The notes below the pieces were generated by a model that was given only the letters and a program-made list of their open reading frames with translations, made no database searches and had not been told where the DNA came from. The position numbers were made by a program, and so were the translations under genes. 64,000 nucleotides of DNA. It comes from Nocardia vaccinii NBRC 15922. GTDB lineage: Bacteria; Actinomycetota; Actinomycetes; Mycobacteriales; Mycobacteriaceae. The DNA lies in NCBI RefSeq assembly GCF_001613305.1, contig NZ_BDCC01000073.1:1-64000 (forward strand). The letters are read 5' to 3'. Shown here in pieces: positions 8,033-17,996 of the stretch (its first letter is position 1; the number at the start of each line of letters is the position of its first letter).

Positions 8033-9481
8033 GTGAGTAACGCCATCGAGGTCGATCCTGCGGTCGAAAGCCCGAACTCCGGGATCATCCCGGTCTACGA
8101 CCCTTCCACCGAGGAGTTGATCGCGGAGGTCCCCGATTCCGACCAGAAGGCCGTCGACGAGGCGGTGGCCCGGGCCCGCGAGACGTTCGATTCGGGTGTG
8201 TGGCGCAAGCTGCCCGCCGCGCATCGCGCCGACGTGCTCTTCCGGGCCGCGAACATCATCCGGGACCGCATCGACGAACTTTCCGAGCTCGAGGCCCGGG
8301 ACAACGGCATGAACGCCACGGCCGCGAGCCACATCATCAAGGTGTCGCTCGAGATGCTGGTGTACTACGCCGGTTGGGTCGGCAAGATCCACGGCGAGTC
8401 GGCGAATCTCGTATCCGACGGCCTGCTGGGCGAATTCGAGACCTACCACACGTTCACCCAGTACGAGCCGGTCGGCGTCGTCGGGCTCATAATCCCCTGG
8501 AACGGGCCGTTCTTCGTCGCGATGCTGAAGGTCGCCCCGGCCCTGGCGGCCGGATGCAGCGCCGTACTCAAGCCCGCCGAGGAGACGCCGCTGACCGCAC
8601 TGAAGCTGGAGGAGATCTTCCGCGAGGCGGGGCTGCCCGACGGTGTGCTGAACGTCGTCACCGGCTACGGCGAGACCACGGGTGCGGCGCTCACCGCGCA
8701 CCCGGACGTCGACAAGATCTCGTTCACCGGCTCGACCGAGGTCGGGCGGCTGATCGTGCACGCGGCCGCCGGTAATCTCAAGCGCCTCACGCTCGAACTC
8801 GGCGGCAAGTCACCGCTGATCATGTTCGACGACGCCAATCTGGACAAGGCGATCATGGGCGCGGGTATGGGCCTGCTCGCCGGTTCCGGACAGAACTGCT
8901 CGTGCACCTCGCGCATCTACGTGCAGCGCGGCATCTACGACCGGGTGGTGGAGGGCCTGGCCGCCTTCGCCCAGATGCTGCCGATGGGCGGCAGCGACGA
9001 CCCCAATTCCGTTCTGGGACCGCTGATCAGCGAGAAACAGCGCCAGCGCGTGAAGGGCATCGTGGACGACGGCGTCGCCGCGGGCGCGCAGGTGGTGACC
9101 GGCGGGCAGCCGCTCGATCGCCGCGGCTACTTCTACCAGGCGACCATCATCACCGGCACCACGCCCGATATGCGCCTGATCCGCGAGGAGATCTTCGGGC
9201 CGGTCGGTTCGGTGATCCCGTTCGACGACGAGGACGAGGTGATCGCCGCCGCGAACGATACGCACTACGGGCTCGCCGGTTCGATCTGGACCGAGAACCT
9301 CGGTCGCGCCCACCGCGTCGTCAACGAGCTTCGCGCGGGCCAGATCTGGGTGAATTCCGCCCTCGCTTCGGACCCCTCGATGCCGATCTCCGGACACAAG
9401 CAGTCGGGTTGGGGCGGCGAGCGGGGACGCAAGGGGATCGAGGCCTACTTCAACCTCAAATCGGTCTACATCGGACACTGA
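8033..9481 (+). CDS. NAD(P)-dependent aldehyde dehydrogenase
   Basis: A 482-residue aldehyde dehydrogenase of the betaine-aldehyde/phenylacetaldehyde type. Catalytic residues are all visible: Asn157 in PWNGPF, Glu255 in LELGGKSP, and nucleophile Cys289 in GSGQNCSC; the cofactor loop FTGSTEVG is at 231-238. The GTG start (VSNAIEV) lies just after a purine-rich AAGGACAAGGGA; an in-frame extension to 7901 would run through the promoter dyad and is rejected. It oxidises an aldehyde to the acid; the natural substrate cannot be told. It is monocistronic, followed at once by a strong hairpin. Confidence 0.92.
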   Translation: MSNAIEVDPAVESPNSGIIPVYDPSTEELIAEVPDSDQKAVDEAVARARETFDSGVWRKLPAAHRADVLFRAANIIRDRIDELSELEARDNGMNATAASHIIKVSLEMLVYYAGWVGKIHGESANLVSDGLLGEFETYHTFTQYEPVGVVGLIIPWNGPFFVAMLKVAPALAAGCSAVLKPAEETPLTALKLEEIFREAGLPDGVLNVVTGYGETTGAALTAHPDVDKISFTGSTEVGRLIVHAAAGNLKRLTLELGGKSPLIMFDDANLDKAIMGAGMGLLAGSGQNCSCTSRIYVQRGIYDRVVEGLAAFAQMLPMGGSDDPNSVLGPLISEKQRQRVKGIVDDGVAAGAQVVTGGQPLDRRGYFYQATIITGTTPDMRLIREEIFGPVGSVIPFDDEDEVIAAANDTHYGLAGSIWTENLGRAHRVVNELRAGQIWVNSALASDPSMPISGHKQSGWGGERGRKGIEAYFNLKSVYIGH

Positions 9482-9486
9482 TGACC

Positions 9487-9523
9487 TGTTCGGGGACCGC
9501 CGCGCGACGGCGATCCCCGAACA
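9487..9523. terminator. Bidirectional hairpin terminator
   Basis: Perfect outer stem TGTTCGGGGA / TCCCCGAACA with an inner CGCCG / CGGCG stem around CGCGA. It lies between the convergent aldehyde dehydrogenase and secreted hydrolase genes. No T-run follows, as is common in this group. Confidence 0.75.
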
Positions 9524-9556
9524 CCTCTCACGTCCGCGCCCGGAATACGGGTGGAT

Positions 9557-11299
9557 CTACTTCGGCTCGACGGCGAAGTCGGCCAGCGCCGTGGAGATCG
9601 GCTCGGGGCGATGGTTGTTCTGCTCGGCCGAAGCGGTAAGCACATCCAGATGGTGATAGCCGGGCGCGACGACCAGGCGGCCCGAATGCGGTGCGCCGTT
9701 GGAGATCACCAATCCTGAACCGCCGAGGAGATTGATCGCCGGATTCGCCGTGACGCCTTCGGGATGGACGAGCAGCCGCGATATCTGCGGATCGTCGACC
9801 TGGAAGATATCGGTCGCCAGCTTGGTCGGGAAGTAGTCCTCGGTGAACGGCAACGGCTGCTCGGCCAGGCTGCGCGCCAATTCGCCGATATCGGTCACCT
9901 CGGTTTCCGGTGTGGCGTAGGGCTTTCCGGCTCGGCTGCGGTAGACCGGCGCGCCGGGCGCACCGATCCGGTCGTAATTGCGCCAGGTATACAGCGGAAC
10001 GTACGGCCGATCCGGGATGCCCAGGGGGTCCGGGCCGAGCGCCGCGCTGGTCAGCGGGGTGAGCGCCGGATTGTGCGCGAGATCCTGGGGTAGTGGAAAG
10101 TCCTTGTCGCGCATCGGTCCTCCGTCGAAGAAACCGGGACTGGTCTGCAAGAAGGCCAGCGGTTGGGAGGCATTGCCCAGGAGCGCGCCCAACACCGCGG
10201 CGTTGGTGAGCCGGAATTGCCGGACCGAGGGCGATCCCGTGGCGAACGCGGTCGCGTCCCGGGAGAACAGGAATCGCAACGTAGTGTCCAGATTCGGGGT
10301 CAGCGGCAATGCCGTGGCGAGGTGACTCTGCCCCTCGGGGTCCACGTCGGCGGCCAGGCCGACGATGCCCAGCAGGGTCATGGTCTCGGGGCCGATCAGC
10401 ACCGGCAAATTCAGTGTGCGCGGCGCGGCGCCCGAACGCAGCGCGGCCTGCGTCGCCTCGTAGTCCAGGCCGCCGCTGGGCAGGATCGCCGACGGCGACG
10501 GCAGCCCCGACAGCGCGGACAGTGACGGTGAGATCGCGGTGTCGAGTGCGAAATAGCCCGCGCACTGCCGGTAGCCGGGAGTGCCGCCGAAATCCGCGTC
10601 GGCGAAGAACGCCGTCACCACCCCACCCAGGGAATGCCCGCCGCACAACACCTTCCGTTCCCGCAGCGCGGGATCGGGCAGTTCGCGGACCAGCAGGTCG
10701 TACTCGTCGGCGACCGTCTGCGCGATTCCGACGTTCGCCAGCCAGCCCACCTGGTCGTTACCGAGGAAACCCGCGAAGGTGTGCCCGTCGACCGGCCGAT
10801 GGTGATAGTAGTAGTCGACCGCGACGTCGTAGTTGTGTGCGGCCAGGCCCGCGCGCACACCGCTGTGATCGTCGAGACAGTTGGAGCGCCGGTCCAGCGC
10901 CCAGAATTCGATGTGCCGGCCGCCTCGGGCGGCGGCGGCCACGGTGTTGCGGGCGACGCTGTCGAATGCCCCGGCACCCTCCAGGATTCCCGGCTGGGCG
11001 ATGAGAATCCGATCCGCGGCGGCCGAGGCGGACGGTCCGTCCGCATCCCGATATCGCAGATAGGACAACCAATCACACGCGGCGGGATGCGGGCCGATCG
11101 ATTCCGGCAACGGAATGCGCACGCGCACAACCGATTCGTCCACGGAGGTGATCGGTGACGTGATGTGCACCGGCGTCTCCGCCCGATCCGCGCCCGGCGG
11201 CTCGGCCCCGGCACCGGGAACGACCGGTAGCGCGGCCGCGATCACACTCGCCGCAACGACCAGACGCCTGGACACCGGCCCGGTGATGCCTCGTCGCAT
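9557..11299 (-). CDS. Secreted alpha/beta hydrolase
   Basis: A 580-residue exported protein. The start MRRGITGPVSRR is preceded by GAGGAG at nine bases and gives a clean signal peptide (arginines, then VVAASVIAAALPVVPGAGA), so the 62-residue upstream extension is rejected. The lipase/esterase nucleophile elbow is seen in CGGHSLGGV, with FADADFGG following. Further on are long loops with no recognised second domain. Probably a lipase or esterase acting outside the membrane; the exact ester is unknown. Directly upstream is the ABC ATPase pseudogene. Confidence 0.8.
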   Translation of the reverse strand: MRRGITGPVSRRLVVAASVIAAALPVVPGAGAEPPGADRAETPVHITSPITSVDESVVRVRIPLPESIGPHPAACDWLSYLRYRDADGPSASAAADRILIAQPGILEGAGAFDSVARNTVAAAARGGRHIEFWALDRRSNCLDDHSGVRAGLAAHNYDVAVDYYYHHRPVDGHTFAGFLGNDQVGWLANVGIAQTVADEYDLLVRELPDPALRERKVLCGGHSLGGVVTAFFADADFGGTPGYRQCAGYFALDTAISPSLSALSGLPSPSAILPSGGLDYEATQAALRSGAAPRTLNLPVLIGPETMTLLGIVGLAADVDPEGQSHLATALPLTPNLDTTLRFLFSRDATAFATGSPSVRQFRLTNAAVLGALLGNASQPLAFLQTSPGFFDGGPMRDKDFPLPQDLAHNPALTPLTSAALGPDPLGIPDRPYVPLYTWRNYDRIGAPGAPVYRSRAGKPYATPETEVTDIGELARSLAEQPLPFTEDYFPTKLATDIFQVDDPQISRLLVHPEGVTANPAINLLGGSGLVISNGAPHSGRLVVAPGYHHLDVLTASAEQNNHRPEPISTALADFAVEPK

Positions 11300-11543
11300 C
11301 GCGCCACACTCCTCATCGCGATCGTCACGGGCTTCGCCCGCCGCGGCCAGCGTACGATCGACGGCCCCGGTAGCGGTCCGGAGTCCCGCGCTGCTGTCGG
11401 ATCCCCGGACGAGGCTCCCCGCCACTGTGATCCGCCACAAACCGCGCTCGACGGTCAGGCACCGCCGCCAATCTCGATGCGCCACATGAAGACTCTCACC
11501 GCTCGGCTGCTGTCCAACCGCGGCGCCCGGGTGACGGTCCTGG

Positions 11544-12016
11544 TCATGCCGCCCTCCCGAGGGTCTCGATATCGGTGTTGCCGTGGTATTCGACGGAATC
11601 CCGGGACAGGTCCATGACCGCCTGCTCCAGCGAGACGGTCCGCGCGGTCAGCTCGTACAGTGCGATGCCGTGTTCGGTAGCCTTGGATCCGATTGCGCGC
11701 GTAAACAATCCACTCACCTACCGGGTCTCCGAGCCGGTTCGTCCGGTGACCCGCACTCCCGGTGCGGCCAGCGCTTCCCGCAACCGCGCCGGGTCCGCGC
11801 CGGCGACGGTGACGGTATCGCCACCGGCCTGGCGGACCAGATCGGCCACAGTGGTGTCGGCGAGCGGTCCGCCGACGATCATCCGCATGGTGGTGGATTT
11901 CCCGGCACCGTTGGCCCGAGGAATCCGGTCACCACCCCGGGACGGACGGTGAAGTCCAGCCCGTCCACCGCCGTCCTCGCGCCGGATCTCTTCGTGAGCC
12001 GATATGCCTCGATCAT
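11544..12016 (-). pseudogene. ABC transporter ATPase remnant (daunorubicin-resistance type), frameshifted and internally deleted
   Basis: Reading on the minus strand from an ATG at 12016 gives a normal ABC ATPase N-terminus, MIEAYRLTKRSGARTAVDGL, up to GFLGP. A missing C in the expected GGGCCCAACGG (near 11914) then shifts the frame; the Walker A continues in another frame as NGAGKSTTMRMI. From there the sequence jumps straight to the C-terminal domain (GPLADTTVADLVRQAGGD), so the Q-loop, signature motif, Walker B and H-loop, about 160 residues, are gone. That frame ends in TAG at about 11718, and the family's extreme C-terminus (EHGIALYELTARTVSLEQ, then DSVEYHG) continues in yet another frame to 11544. 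No permease gene survives downstream. It cannot make a working ATPase. Confidence 0.85.
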
Positions 12017-12245
12017 CGCGCCCTGTGTCCACGCGGTCCGGACGATCCGGCTCGCCTCCATATCCCGAGGTAGGAGCGCCGCGGCCGCGGTCGGTGGTAC
12101 CACGGCAGGAATTCCGGGCGGGGTGTGGCACCGCGGTGCGACGTGTCACTGCCCGGCCACCGCGTTCACCGAGTTCCGGGGCGGGGATGTGAGGGCGGCC
12201 GGCTCGGACCCGAAATATCCGGCGCGAGCGGGTAATACGGGTGTG

Positions 12246-14303
12246 TTACGGGATAGGCGTATTCGTGGGGAGGTTGACGAAGCTGGGGGCCGCCGGGTCC
12301 AGGTCGAGGTGTTGGGGGGCGAGCTCGCTGGCGTTCAGCAGGGGGCGCAGGGCAAGGGATTTGGGGAAGTTTCCGGCGAAGACATCGATGCGCAGGCGGT
12401 GGCCGGGCTGTAGTACCGCGTCGGTGGGGATGACGGCGATGTCCAGCGGAGTCGGCTGCCCTGGCACGGTGGGGCGCAGGCTGTCGAGGGTGAGCAGGTT
12501 GTAGGGCTGGGTGTAGTCGCCGTTGGGTGAGCGCAGGCTCTTGGCATCGTCGGTCGCGCGCAGGGACGCGGTCAGCTGGCCGGTGGTCAGGACGGTGGAG
12601 GTACCGTCCGGGGCGACGTCGTCGACGGTGACGTCCCAGTATCCGTCGGTGGTGTCCTGCACGGTGTTCAGATGAATGCTGATCGGTCCGGAGATCACCG
12701 TCGCCGCGGCCACTGGTCGGCTGGTGAACGTCAGACCGTTCATCTCCGCGACGCGATTGTCCTTGGCGCACAGGTCGAGTACCGCGGTGATGCCCATGAA
12801 GCCCTGCGCGGCGTCACGCGAGCACACGTTGGTCATGCCGGGCGTCACGGTCAGGCGGGCGGGGCCAGGGGCGGCCGGGGCCAACGAGCCGTCGTGCACG
12901 CTGCGCGGCGCGGTGCCGCTGGCCGCCGCCGACAGGTAGACCCGCCGATATTCCATGCCCGGTTCCGGGAACTGCCTGCTGGTCACCCAGCCGCCGCCCT
13001 GCCGGCGCATCGTTACCGGACCGAACGAGGTGATGCCGTTGTCGACGCCTTTGAGCCAGTGGTCGAACCACGCACGCTGCAGCACGTCCAATGACGGTGG
13101 CCCGCCGGGCATCCCGGTGCCCGAGCCGGGATTCATGTGATAGGTGTCGCCCATCAGGAACTGCTTGTCGCCCGCGGGCAACGTGACGGCGTTGTAGATG
13201 TTCGCCGCGCTGTTGGCGAAGATGTCGTGCCACCCGTCGTAGACGAACGTCGGCACCGTGATTCGCTCCGGATGCCCCAGAACCCCTTGGCGGAACGGGG
13301 AATCGGAGCGCAGCAGGGTCGCCAACGTCGGCGGCACGGCATCGATCGACGGCACGGTGAGCGCAGCCAGCAGGGCGTCGAACATGGTCAGCGGATCGGC
13401 CACCCGGTCGGCCAGCCACTTCCAGTCGAAGGTTCCGGTCACCATGGACCGCAGGTCCGGCACGAGTTTGACCACGTTGACCAGCGACAGCCACAGCGGC
13501 ATGAACGTGGTGCCCAGGCCGCCGCCCGGGGCGACCACGTCGCGGACCAGATCGCTACCCGGTTCGACCGGGAAGATCGCCTTCAGCGACGCGGGCGCGT
13601 TCTCGGCCGCCTGCAACTGGTTGATCCCGGAATACGACATGCCGCTCATGCCGATCCTGCCGTTCGACCAGGGCCGGCGGGCGGCCCAGTCGATCACCTC
13701 GCGGGTGTCCAATTGCTCACGCGCACACAGTGTGTTCCAATCCCCCTGGGAGAAGCCGGTTCCGCGCACATCGGCGACGACTACCGTGTAACCGCTGCGG
13801 ATCAGGTTCCGGTCGACGCTGAAAACCGTGATCGCGCCGCCGTTGATCGCGTGCACCAGATCGCCGAAGCCGCTGATCGGCGTGCCGGTCAGGTTGATCG
13901 ATCGGGCCAGTTCGACCGCCAGCGGCTGCAACTTCGGCACCGCCATCGCCGAATCGACCAGATTGGTCACGAGTTTGGTGTACGGCGTCATGTTCACCAC
14001 GGTCGGCAACGGATCGGACACGATATGACCGGCCGCGTCCATGGGGCGATAGATGTTGGCTTTCAACACCACTCCATCGCTCATCCGGATCGGCACATCC
14101 CAGTCGATGTGTACGCCGGCGTAGCGCTGCGGCCCGCTTGCCGTGGCCGTCCACGCGGCCGATCCCGTGGAAACCGGCGACGCGGATGCGGCCCGCAAAC
14201 CCCAGGCCCCACCCGCGACCAGCAGCATCACACACGCCAGCACACCGACCCGACCTGCCACCCTGCGACCGGAGGTCGAGCGAATTGCCCACCGCGACAC
14301 CAT
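12246..14303 (-). CDS. Secreted CocE/NonD (X-Pro dipeptidyl-peptidase S15-like) hydrolase
   Basis: A 685-residue exported hydrolase. An N-terminal hydrophobic segment (about 17-36) serves as signal peptide or anchor. The alpha/beta hydrolase domain shows VVVADVRGTGFSQG and the nucleophile elbow GMSGMSYSG, with a cap region, then the jelly-roll C-terminal domain typical of CocE enzymes (ISGPISIHLNTV, PGHRLRIDV). Family members cleave esters such as cocaine or acyl-proline peptides; the substrate here is unknown. The start has GAGGAG just upstream. It lies downstream of, and in line with, the LysR gene, with 209 bases between. Confidence 0.88.
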   Translation of the reverse strand: MVSRWAIRSTSGRRVAGRVGVLACVMLLVAGGAWGLRAASASPVSTGSAAWTATASGPQRYAGVHIDWDVPIRMSDGVVLKANIYRPMDAAGHIVSDPLPTVVNMTPYTKLVTNLVDSAMAVPKLQPLAVELARSINLTGTPISGFGDLVHAINGGAITVFSVDRNLIRSGYTVVVADVRGTGFSQGDWNTLCAREQLDTREVIDWAARRPWSNGRIGMSGMSYSGINQLQAAENAPASLKAIFPVEPGSDLVRDVVAPGGGLGTTFMPLWLSLVNVVKLVPDLRSMVTGTFDWKWLADRVADPLTMFDALLAALTVPSIDAVPPTLATLLRSDSPFRQGVLGHPERITVPTFVYDGWHDIFANSAANIYNAVTLPAGDKQFLMGDTYHMNPGSGTGMPGGPPSLDVLQRAWFDHWLKGVDNGITSFGPVTMRRQGGGWVTSRQFPEPGMEYRRVYLSAAASGTAPRSVHDGSLAPAAPGPARLTVTPGMTNVCSRDAAQGFMGITAVLDLCAKDNRVAEMNGLTFTSRPVAAATVISGPISIHLNTVQDTTDGYWDVTVDDVAPDGTSTVLTTGQLTASLRATDDAKSLRSPNGDYTQPYNLLTLDSLRPTVPGQPTPLDIAVIPTDAVLQPGHRLRIDVFAGNFPKSLALRPLLNASELAPQHLDLDPAAPSFVNLPTNTPIP

Positions 14304-14512
14304 TGTCTCCTCGTCCCCTCCCCGGCACGCTGTCCAGGCAGCGGGGAGCGATCAACCTGAGATTTGCTCGAACCTAACGTCAGGTCCCCGAGCCACATAC
14401 CTCCAGCGCGACAATTGAGTCCATTCCTTGCCGTGCGTCGGAAACCTTGGCGTCACTCACAACGGCCACCGCCCCGCAGCCCCCTAGAATGCGCCGGTCC
14501 CACCCGACCGAC

Positions 14513-15424
14513 TCAGCCACGCTCGGCCGAAGCCTCAGCGTAGTCGCGGAACATCCGCACCGCCGGTGATAACGGACGATCCGCGGACCAGACCAGACCG
14601 ATCTCCCGGAAAGCCGCTGGACGCAAGGGGATCTCGACCGTGCCCGGGTTGGGCAGCGGTTCGGACTCCGGGAGGATCGCGACACCGAGATGGGCGGCCA
14701 CCATACCGCGCAAGGTATCGGCCTCCTCCCCCTCGAACGAGACCCGCGGCGTACAGCCCGCCTGCACGAACAGATCGTCGATGATCCGGCGCAGGCCGAA
14801 ACCCGGTTTGAGCGAGACGAATTCCGATTCGGCGAGTTCGGCGAGCCCGACCCGCCCGCGGGCGGCCAGTGCATGTCCGGTCGGAACCACGGCCACCAGT
14901 GGCTGTTTCGCGATTGCCGAGGTCTCGAAGCCGGGATCCTCGACCGGCAGGGGCGCGGTGAGGACCAGATCCGCCTCGCCCATACTCAACCGCTGCAACA
15001 GGTCCTCGCTCGCCCCCTGGACCAGGGTGAACCGGACGTCGGGATGGGCGGTGCGGAATCCGGCCAGCAGTTCCGGGACGCGCACGCCTCCCATGGTGTG
15101 CAGGAAGGCCAGCGAGACATGTCCCCGCTCCGGATCCGCCTCCGCGAGCGCAGCCCGCAGGCCCAGCCGCAGCTCACCCGCCGCCCGCCGGGCGGATTCG
15201 GACAGTTGCCGGCCCGCGTGGGTCAGCCGGATGCCCCGGCCGATGCGGCTCACCACGGGAGTCCCGAGATTCTCGGCCAGTTCGGCGAGCCAGCGGCTCG
15301 CGGTCGGTTGCGGGACGCCGACGAGCGCGGCCGCGCGAGTGAGGTTGCTCTCATCGACCAGGGCCTCCAGCAGCGCCAGGCGCGGTGCCAGGGATATCAG
15401 GTTCGTGGTCAGTGCGTCGTCCAT
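14513..15424 (-). CDS. LysR-family transcriptional regulator
   Basis: A 303-residue LysR protein: winged helix-turn-helix at about residues 20-65 (NLTRAAALVGVPQPTASRW, then GRGIRLTHAG) and a periplasmic-binding-protein-like effector domain to the end. Length is normal. It diverges from an MFS efflux gene across 80 bases, the classic arrangement for a LysR regulator controlling its neighbour and itself. Inducer unknown. Confidence 0.9.
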   Translation of the reverse strand: MDDALTTNLISLAPRLALLEALVDESNLTRAAALVGVPQPTASRWLAELAENLGTPVVSRIGRGIRLTHAGRQLSESARRAAGELRLGLRAALAEADPERGHVSLAFLHTMGGVRVPELLAGFRTAHPDVRFTLVQGASEDLLQRLSMGEADLVLTAPLPVEDPGFETSAIAKQPLVAVVPTGHALAARGRVGLAELAESEFVSLKPGFGLRRIIDDLFVQAGCTPRVSFEGEEADTLRGMVAAHLGVAILPESEPLPNPGTVEIPLRPAAFREIGLVWSADRPLSPAVRMFRDYAEASAERG

Positions 15425-15504
15425 CGAAATAATCCACCAATGGATGGTTTAAGGGATTTCTGCGTATTGGACGAATAATATGTCACTGCTTACGGTCAGT
15501 ACAC
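15425..15504. promoter_or_regulatory. LysR/MFS divergent promoter
   Basis: Short shared control region. A small dyad TCCA-CCAA-TGGA (15433-15444) sits close to the LysR start, and an AT-rich GAATAATATG stretch near 15472-15482 could be a -10 for the MFS gene. Likely LysR binding region, by position. Confidence 0.4.
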
Positions 15505-16761
15505 GTGAGAAGTACGCCTGCCCAGCCCACCGCGCTTCGCCACCTGCACGGCACGCCCGGTTTCCGCCGCATCACCCTGGCGCTGTTCGCGTCCGGACTG
15601 GCGACTTTCACGACGCTCTATTGCGTACAGGCGCTGCTGCCCGCGCTGAGTGCCCGATTCGGGCTGACACCGGCCGAGTCGAGCCTGGCCGTCTCGCTGG
15701 GGACCGCGGGGCTCGCGGTCGGCGTGATCCCGCTGACGGCACTGTCGGGAGTGATCGGGCGGACCTTCATGATGACCGCCTCCCTGTTCGCCGCCGCGGT
15801 GCTGGGGATCGCCCAGGCGTTCAGCCCGACGTTCGCGGTGCTGCTGGTCCTGCGCGCGCTGCAGGGCCTGGCCCTGGCCGGACTACAGGCCACCGCGATG
15901 TCCTATCTGGCCGAGGAGATCGACCGCCGCTCACTGGGTTTCGCGATGGGCCTGTACATCGCGGGCAACGGCATCGGCGGGATGGCGGGCCGTCTGATCG
16001 CGAGTTTCGTTCTGGACCTGTCGAATTGGCGCTGGGCGCTGGCGGTGGTCGGAGTCCTCGCACTGCTGTGCGCGGTGGTGTTCCGGATGAATATCGTGCC
16101 TTCGGCGAATTTCGTCCCGAGTCCGCCGCGCGTGCGGCATCTGGCCGGCGGGGTGGGCCGCTCCTTCACCGATTCCGGTCTGGTCCGCCTGTTCGCCTGC
16201 GGCTTCCTGCTGATGGGCTGCTTCGTCACGGTGTACAACTACCTCGGATTCCGGCTGCTGCGCCCGCCGTTCGCGCTGGCGCCGGTCATCGTCGGATTGA
16301 TCTTCGTGGTGTATCTGGCCGGTTCGGTCTCATCCACCGTCGCTGGACGCCTGGTCGACGTTCTGGGACGACCGCGCATGCTGCCGGTCACCGCGCTGAT
16401 CACCCTCGCCGGTATCGCCCTGATGCTGCCGTCGAACATCGTGTTCGTCGTGATCGGACTGGTCGTCACCACGGCCGGTTTCTTCGCCGCCCACTCGGTG
16501 GCCAGCGGCTGGGTCGGTCCGCGCGCCGCGACCCTGAACGTCCAGGGCCCCGCGGTCTACCTGTTCTGCTACTACCTCGGCTCGAGTGTCGGCGGGTCTC
16601 TCGGCGGCCTGGCGTACGGTTCGTGCGGTTGGCCGGGCGTCACCGTCTATGTCGGCGCGCTCGTGCTCGGCGTGCTTATCCTGGCGTTCACCCTCCGCAA
16701 ACTTCCCCAGGCACAACCTCGGCGACTCACGAACTCCGATGTGGGGCAACGGTCACAGTGA
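15505..16761 (+). CDS. MFS transporter (YnfM-like efflux type)
   Basis: A 418-residue major facilitator protein with about 12 membrane helices. Motif-like stretches are LSGVIGRTFMM after helix 2 and VAGRLVDVLGRPRML in the second half. Similar proteins (YnfM group) are often annotated as putative arabinose or drug efflux pumps. The GTG start (VRSTPAQ) has no clear ribosome site, so the true start may differ by a few codons. Likely controlled by the divergent LysR gene. Confidence 0.85.
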   Translation: MRSTPAQPTALRHLHGTPGFRRITLALFASGLATFTTLYCVQALLPALSARFGLTPAESSLAVSLGTAGLAVGVIPLTALSGVIGRTFMMTASLFAAAVLGIAQAFSPTFAVLLVLRALQGLALAGLQATAMSYLAEEIDRRSLGFAMGLYIAGNGIGGMAGRLIASFVLDLSNWRWALAVVGVLALLCAVVFRMNIVPSANFVPSPPRVRHLAGGVGRSFTDSGLVRLFACGFLLMGCFVTVYNYLGFRLLRPPFALAPVIVGLIFVVYLAGSVSSTVAGRLVDVLGRPRMLPVTALITLAGIALMLPSNIVFVVIGLVVTTAGFFAAHSVASGWVGPRAATLNVQGPAVYLFCYYLGSSVGGSLGGLAYGSCGWPGVTVYVGALVLGVLILAFTLRKLPQAQPRRLTNSDVGQRSQ

Positions 16762-16847
16762 CCGCGAACCGCCGGCGATCGTCGCGCCGGACACCCCGTC
16801 CGTAACGACCGAACTCGGCGGCCCGACGCGGATGCCTTTACGATCGG

Positions 16848-17996
16848 TCACCGAGTGCCCGGACATTGCGGGCCCGGCGGACAGAGGTAGGTCGCGTTCT
16901 CGTGGGCGACGGTTGTCGCCTGTTTCATCAGCGGCTCGTCGCTGGACGGCCGCAGATGGTTGCCGAGCCAGCCGAAGACCGTGGGATACATGGCCTGCCA
17001 AGTTCCCCAGTTGTGGCCGCCGTCGCGGAGGATGAGCGGGGCGGCGACGCGGGTGGGTGTCCGGGCGGCCTGGAACAGGTCGCGAGCGTTGGCCGGACTG
17101 CTGGACGGGTCGTTCGTACTGGTGGCCACCATGATGGAGACGGGTGCGCCGCGGGCGGCCAGCTGCGTCGGATCGTTGGCCGCACGCAGCGCCGGATCGT
17201 CGATGACGGCGGGATCGCCGTGGAAGTCGTCGGGGCTCAGTGCGAGTCCGGTCGCGAACACCTTCGGATACTGCAACGGCAGCTTGGCCGCGCAATAACC
17301 ACCCGTGGAGTCGCCGGCCAGGGCCCAGCCCTTCGAGTCGGCGCGAACCCGGAAGTGGCGGTGCATCATTCGCGGGACGTCATGCGCCAGCCAGGTCGCG
17401 GTCTGGGCGCCGCCGGGAACGTTGATGCAGTCGGTGTTGCTGCCCGGATTGATTCGCGGCATGACCAGTATCGCGGGCGGCAGCGTCCCGTCGCGCATCA
17501 GCGCTCCGATCAGTTCCGGAGCGCGGCCGCCCCGCACCCACGCCAGCGGGCTGCCCGGCACGCCGTGCAGCAGCATGATCACCGGAAACCGGTGGTCGCG
17601 GTAGGCGGTCTGATCGTATTGCGGTGGCGTCCAGACCAATACCTCACCGGTGAGCCCGGATTCGGGACCCTCGTAGTCGGTTTCGACAACCCGGTTGTCG
17701 AGATTCCGGAAGACCACCGGCGCTTCCGCGGTGGCATCGGCGGCGGTCACCGTCGGCACCTGAGTCCGGCCCAGCAGGTCGTTCCACGAGGTGTACAGGC
17801 CGTTGGCGTCGTTGACCCAGACCGCGACCGAAATCACCGCGGCAGCCTGACAACACACGATCATCGACAGTCGGGTCAGCGACCGCACCGCGCGGGGCCC
17901 GCGCAATCGGTTCCATCCCACCAGGGTGACCCCCACCGCCACCACCGCCGTGACGACGACCGTGTAGAACAGCGCGTCACCGGTCAAACTCAACAC
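16848..17996 (-). CDS. Membrane-anchored esterase (antigen 85-like alpha/beta hydrolase)
   Basis: About 382 residues from a GTG placed six bases after GCGAGG; a neighbouring GTG and TTG are possible, while the longer 439-residue frame starts with non-protein-like sequence. Two or three N-terminal membrane helices (LFYTVVVTAVVAVGV, MIVCCQAAAVISVAV) are followed by an extracytoplasmic esterase domain with FPVIMLLHGVPG, the nucleophile region LAGDSTGGY and a C-terminal DGGHNWGTW histidine. This architecture is a known actinobacterial esterase family related to mycolyltransferases and esterase D. It is convergent with the MFS gene. Confidence 0.82.
   Translation of the reverse strand: MLSLTGDALFYTVVVTAVVAVGVTLVGWNRLRGPRAVRSLTRLSMIVCCQAAAVISVAVWVNDANGLYTSWNDLLGRTQVPTVTAADATAEAPVVFRNLDNRVVETDYEGPESGLTGEVLVWTPPQYDQTAYRDHRFPVIMLLHGVPGSPLAWVRGGRAPELIGALMRDGTLPPAILVMPRINPGSNTDCINVPGGAQTATWLAHDVPRMMHRHFRVRADSKGWALAGDSTGGYCAAKLPLQYPKVFATGLALSPDDFHGDPAVIDDPALRAANDPTQLAARGAPVSIMVATSTNDPSSSPANARDLFQAARTPTRVAAPLILRDGGHNWGTWQAMYPTVFGWLGNHLRPSSDEPLMKQATTVAHENATYLCPPGPQCPGTR

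Noticed and set aside
11300..11543. Possible remnant of an ABC permease after the ATPase pseudogene
   Set aside because: An ATG overlaps the pseudogene stop, but the 30-codon frame has no membrane-like segment; not enough to call.
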